Under the pieces are notes generated by a model, which ran no database searches, was not told the DNA's origin, and worked only from the letters and a program-made list of their open reading frames with translations. Below, in pieces: positions 6,001 to 8,182 of a stretch of DNA of 8,182 nt. Positions within the stretch are counted from its first letter, which is position 1, and each line of letters begins with the position of its first letter. This stretch comes from Tissierellia bacterium (GTDB lineage Bacteria > Bacillota > Clostridia > Tissierellales > Tissierellaceae): positions 1 through 8,182 of the forward strand of contig JAAYLY010000056.1 in the NCBI GenBank assembly GCA_012521625.1, written 5' to 3'. Both the position numbers and the translations under genes were made by a program.

Positions 6001-8063
6001 ATTTAAACAATAAGGAGCCTATTTTGGATAGTGGGATCCTAGTAGCCTATTATAGTTTCATGGGTAAGTACCACTACCACTATGGCAAATACGAAGAGGC
6101 CTTAAAATTCTTCCAGCAACTAAGCCAAATATCCAAGGACTTTGTAACTTGTGAATATATTATTGCCCAGACTAATATCCAATTGATAAATGGATATAAA
6201 TTTTCTGTTTACAACAGGGAAAACCTGGAAAAGATAATAGATGGATATAGAAATACCCTAATGAACAATTTGACCCTGGAGCTACTCTTGAGGATTGCCG
6301 TTTTGGCCATCGGCTTTGAGGATTATGACTTTGCCAGGGAGGCAGTAGAGGTCTATAAAAAGAACAATGCCTTTGAAGATGAAGACCTATCCTACTTAAG
6401 GATAACTATAGAAGCCGTATTAGATCCTTCTACTGATAAATTGACGGCCATAGAGAACTTTAAAGACAGGGTTCAATCAAAGGAATACAGACTATACATC
6501 TACTGGTTCCTGGCCCAATTATGGTTTAAGTATGGAGATTACAAGAGGGCAATAGGGAACATCCTTAAGGCTCTCAACAACTTGATGAAGAGGGCTGAAA
6601 AGATCCAAGACAAATTCCTCAGATACCACTTCATCAAAAAGAGGAATGGAGACAGGCTAAAAGAGGACCTAAGGAAATATATAAAATACCAGTTTAAGAA
6701 GGATATAAGTTATAGGACCCTAGATGAGGCCTATAGGCAGGATAAGCGCTATAACGACCTGGTAGATATATTGAAGCAACTTTCCTTAGATGAATATAGG
6801 CTTATCCATTGTGAAGCTGAATATGAGAAGATTGATTCCCTGGAGGCCCTAATAAGCCAGTTTACCTTCGATGATAAAAGAAACTTAGACCTTATATTAA
6901 ACTTCCTAGGATATGAAACCCTAGCCACCAGAGGCTTTATCATATCCTACGATGAAGAAGAGGGCAGCTATACTATCCTGTCTTCCTTGAAGGAAGGGGA
7001 TGAGATTCTACCCAGGGAGAACCTACTGATACAGTCAAAGCGCAGTTCCATAGGCATCTTATTAAACAGGAATTTCAAGCATATGGAAGATAGTAAGTAT
7101 ATAGACCTACTGCCGGAAGATGTGGTTAGCTTAATATGTGTACCCCTATTCATAGACGATAATCTAGGCCTTATAAATGAGCGAAGGAAGAAGAGCCCCA
7201 TTAAGAAATATACCTCCTTCGAAGAAAAGAAGAGGCTGTATGTCTACCTGGAATCCGATAGCTACCTAAACTGCTTTGAATACCAGCAGTTGATGCTGAT
7301 TAAGAAGCTGAAAAAGTTAATCTACCTAAATGCTGAAAATAGATATTTAAAGGAAATCACTATCATCGACAAGTTGACTGGGGTTTTGACAAGGAAATTT
7401 TTCGACCAGCAGCTGGAAGACCTAATAGAAGAATACAGCAGGCAACAAGGTAGCTTTACCCTACTGATGGTGGATATAGATAATTTCAAGGCCATTAACG
7501 ACACCTATGGACATCTAGTTGGAGATGATATATTATCTATAATAGGACAGAAGTTAAGAAATAGCATCAGGTCTACGGATTTGGTAGCCAGATATGGGGG
7601 GGAAGAATTTATCGTGATCCTTCTGGATACCCATATCGAAGAAGGACTGGCCATAGCCGAAAAGATCAGGAAGAGCATCTTTAGTATAAAGATTCCTGAA
7701 GTAGAAAGGCAGATATCCGTTTGTATAGGCCTATCACAATTTCCTGTCCATGGCCAGTTTAAAAAGGAACTGATCAATAAAGCTGACCAAGCCCTTTACC
7801 ATGCAAAGACTAAAAAGGGTAAGAACAATACGGTAGTTTGGACTATAGATATGGGAGAAGGTAGCAATAGTCAGGATAAGTTGGAAGGCATCCTAACAGG
7901 CAATCCCAATAGGGATAATGTGAACATATCTGCCATCTTGAGTATTGCAACCCTAGTAGAAAATAATAAAACAGAAGAGGAGAAGGTAGCCCTCTTTACC
8001 AGGGAGCTTATGGACTTATTAGGAGCTGAATACTCTACCTTTATCAAATATGAAGAGGATTAA
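3021..8063 (+). CDS. Giant pseudokinase-STAND ATPase-TPR-GAF-GGDEF diguanylate cyclase, 3' end cut by an IS
   Basis: Predicted cytosolic multidomain signalling protein making c-di-GMP. Residues 1-260 are protein-kinase-like: APE (177-179) is kept, but the catalytic HRD-type triad reads YKL (135-137), the following Lys is Ser139 and DFG reads DLA (155-157), so a pseudokinase. Residues 280-550 are a STAND/AAA_16-type ATPase with VGREKEI (282-288), P-loop GGIGSGRS (312-319; Lys replaced by Arg318) and Walker B ILIDD (418-422). A winged helix (about 560-640) and helical TPR repeats (clearest about 843-1040, again about 1160-1192) follow. A GAF-like domain (about 1272-1425) precedes a GGDEF domain (about 1445-1605). 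That has DKLTG (1450-1454), DIDNFK (1485-1490), GGEEF (1526-1530) and the inhibitory RSTD (1517-1520). Residues about 1636-1680 start a second GAF-like domain, cut off by the IS256-type end at 8058. ATG at 3021 is preferred over the adjacent TTG at 3018; the AAAAGGGG site (3004-3011) serves either. It sits 30 bases after the MarR gene. Confidence 0.88.
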   Translation: MKLINNRFRVYNIVNEGTVDESYIIKDLQDEEKLKFLTIYHGTRDKRILDYFITEFETLVNVNNRSLVKLEEFELVETINLKKAGSLMYYYVLNEYVEGPKLHEVRRKLDLEACLKVILDLMCVMDYLHFRGYSYKLLSPTNIFLTKDNQVKIKDLATITRDYFYSHYNDLTELFIAPELFRIDDAADKYVDYYSLGMLMKYLLFQGLHMNVVEKNVFRFPLTDDQKALLTDTITNLTHKDPTLRNISLRDHIKNILTTFNLDYECDLIKERDQLVLNAKIVGREKEINTLLEIDESLAKGIKRYNSAIISGGIGSGRSKLLGELAFRFRLRNRTVIHLKGRESLSPTGLTVSSLLKASFKHACNEIILKYSDDFNELLGKDKKVQGLGQKSNEEKFRIVNRLIDFYTDLTMDNVVYILIDDIYMAEEDLLNFINYLANKMENNRIFPILATIDPVMIRDESIRTCISSMLKDESILHMELSNLNEEETHKFVRNILGSKDIPKEFSTFIYRESLGNPNYIYFIIRDLYNRKELYLSPEGVWETRVKDYDIITISIDENQLIKRQLESLSEEEHRVLECIAISKDMTTKQLLLSMLDMEEVELDRIIATLMEEKIVDDKFIDTNEILSIYNIELKRLVYSRIDEDRRLKLHKLASKAIMAQYTNLKFIMDELIHHLKNSNQMDTALKLVLEEANRQKNKYTSYSIFLWENAYQLAINTDDEYLLEILDTLIYIYQTKGYTDLLGEYINKLHRLAIERQDLEYIIKAKHHQVEVYFAANQLDIAENLIKEMEEIIGQNPHLIEAKILLFLDKAKISYGKSKLNLLEGYLLKALKLSEEEGVTTYLGHIYNLYGIYKYLVGQPEEAIELLNRSIAFYESQGNPVDGIIPINNLGNIYADVYGRDQEALKYFRKGYEIATKFEFIKLSSVFSSNIGDMYYRNFKFEEALKYFLKSRELSNSIGEYRGIILSNINLGMVYIRMEKLAEADKIYNYVKDLNNKEPILDSGILVAYYSFMGKYHYHYGKYEEALKFFQQLSQISKDFVTCEYIIAQTNIQLINGYKFSVYNRENLEKIIDGYRNTLMNNLTLELLLRIAVLAIGFEDYDFAREAVEVYKKNNAFEDEDLSYLRITIEAVLDPSTDKLTAIENFKDRVQSKEYRLYIYWFLAQLWFKYGDYKRAIGNILKALNNLMKRAEKIQDKFLRYHFIKKRNGDRLKEDLRKYIKYQFKKDISYRTLDEAYRQDKRYNDLVDILKQLSLDEYRLIHCEAEYEKIDSLEALISQFTFDDKRNLDLILNFLGYETLATRGFIISYDEEEGSYTILSSLKEGDEILPRENLLIQSKRSSIGILLNRNFKHMEDSKYIDLLPEDVVSLICVPLFIDDNLGLINERRKKSPIKKYTSFEEKKRLYVYLESDSYLNCFEYQQLMLIKKLKKLIYLNAENRYLKEITIIDKLTGVLTRKFFDQQLEDLIEEYSRQQGSFTLLMVDIDNFKAINDTYGHLVGDDILSIIGQKLRNSIRSTDLVARYGGEEFIVILLDTHIEEGLAIAEKIRKSIFSIKIPEVERQISVCIGLSQFPVHGQFKKELINKADQALYHAKTKKGKNNTVVWTIDMGEGSNSQDKLEGILTGNPNRDNVNISAILSIATLVENNKTEEEKVALFTRELMDLLGAEYSTFIKYEED

Positions 8064-8088
8064 GTCTGTATAATGGTGTAAAAAGAAG

Positions 8089-8118
8089 TTGAGCCAAGGC
8101 TCGTATCTCGGTTAAAAT
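8089..8118 (+). promoter_or_regulatory. Candidate internal promoter of the IS transposase
   Basis: TTGAGC (8089-8094) and TAAAAT (8113-8118) are 18 bases apart. The predicted start would be near 8125. The -35 overlaps the palindrome GAGCCAAGGCTC (8091-8102), a possible protein-binding site. A TATAAT inside the terminal repeat (8069-8074) is an alternative -10 without an evident -35. Confidence 0.35.
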
Positions 8119-8145
8119 ATAGTTGAAAACAAATATCAAACCGAG
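8107..8145 (+). promoter_or_regulatory. Inverted repeat sequestering the transposase ribosome binding site
   Basis: CTCGGTT (8107-8113) pairs perfectly with AACCGAG (8139-8145) across a 25-base AU-rich loop. The 3' arm overlaps the GAGGAGG ribosome binding site (8143-8149). Transcripts entering from outside the element contain both arms and could mask the site. One starting near 8125 would lack the 5' arm. This is an inferred protective device known from other insertion sequences such as IS10 and IS50. Confidence 0.5.
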
Positions 8146-8156
8146 GAGGATGAACC

Positions 8157-8182
8157 ATGGCTCAGTTTAATATTACCATAAC
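8157..8182 (+). CDS. IS256-family transposase, N-terminal fragment
   Basis: The ATG at 8157 follows GAGGAGG (8143-8149) at seven bases and reads MAQFNITI before the window ends. This opening is one I associate with clostridial IS256-family (mutator-type DDE) transposases. The position, 99 bases inside an IS256-like terminal repeat, is the stronger evidence. An overlapping ATG at 8150 is in another frame and stops after six codons. No catalytic residue is in view. Confidence 0.75.

Larger units (their letters stand above)
8058..8182 (+). mobile_element. Left end of an IS256-family insertion sequence, partial
   Basis: From 8058 the sequence starts GATTAAGTCTGTATAATG and runs on to GGTGTAAAAA. 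As I recall the IS256 terminal repeat (GATAAAGTCCGTATAATTG...), it differs at only three of the first 26 positions. The transposase start lies 99 bases inside, as usual for this family. IS256 elements move by a DDE transposase and leave 8-9 bp target duplications; the candidate duplicate here is ATGAAGAG (8050-8057). The right end lies outside the window. The match is from memory of IS256, so the family call is strong but the exact element is unnamed. Confidence 0.82.

Noticed and set aside
7505..7777. Minus-strand open frames within the giant gene, for example 90 codons opposite GGDEF
   Set aside because: They lie opposite strongly conserved GGDEF coding sequence, have low-complexity Ser/Ile/Leu composition and show no convincing domain.
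8055..8092. Frameshift as the cause of the abrupt end of the giant protein
   Set aside because: The other two frames stop at 8071-8073 and 8090-8092 and do not continue a GAF domain. An IS256-like end at exactly this place explains the break better.

Overview
The window comes from a low-GC Gram-positive anaerobe, most likely of the Clostridia/Tissierellia. The evidence is AT-rich spacers, strong GGAGG-type ribosome binding sites, heavy use of ATA (Ile) and AGG (Arg) codons, and a YtxH/YtxG-type gene pair typical of Firmicutes. The lineage is an inference from style and gene content.

Layout: (1) Bases 1-125 are the right end of an IS200/IS605-type element: a probable TnpB C-terminal scrap overlapping a structured tail that looks like the 3' end of an omega (re)RNA. 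(2) Bases 126-1513 hold three small genes, all on the + strand and closed by a strong intrinsic terminator. They encode a 60-residue helical protein of unknown function, a YtxH-domain membrane-anchored protein, and a YtxG/DUF948-like protein with one membrane segment and a long coiled coil. (3) Bases 1527-8063 are a probable operon behind a good extended -10 promoter. It encodes a YegS/DgkB-type lipid kinase, a MarR-family regulator, and a giant 1680-residue signalling protein. That protein reads, in order: degenerate protein kinase, STAND-type ATPase with an altered P-loop, winged helix, TPR array, GAF-like domain, intact GGDEF diguanylate cyclase, then the first ~45 residues of a second GAF-like domain. 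(4) Bases 8058-8182 are the left end of an IS256-family element: terminal inverted repeat, 5' leader with a hairpin over the ribosome binding site, and the first codons of the transposase.

The most informative point is at the junction of (3) and (4). The last codon and stop of the giant gene lie inside the IS256-type terminal repeat, so the gene appears to be truncated by IS insertion after its GGDEF domain. The conserved c-di-GMP synthesis residues and the inhibitory RxxD site are all upstream of the break.

The putative operon would couple phospholipid/diacylglycerol metabolism, a MarR switch and c-di-GMP signalling. This link is inferred only from adjacency. The giant protein looks like a STAND-style receptor in which the kinase and ATPase modules have probably become binding or regulatory modules and the TPR array senses a partner, with GGDEF as the output.
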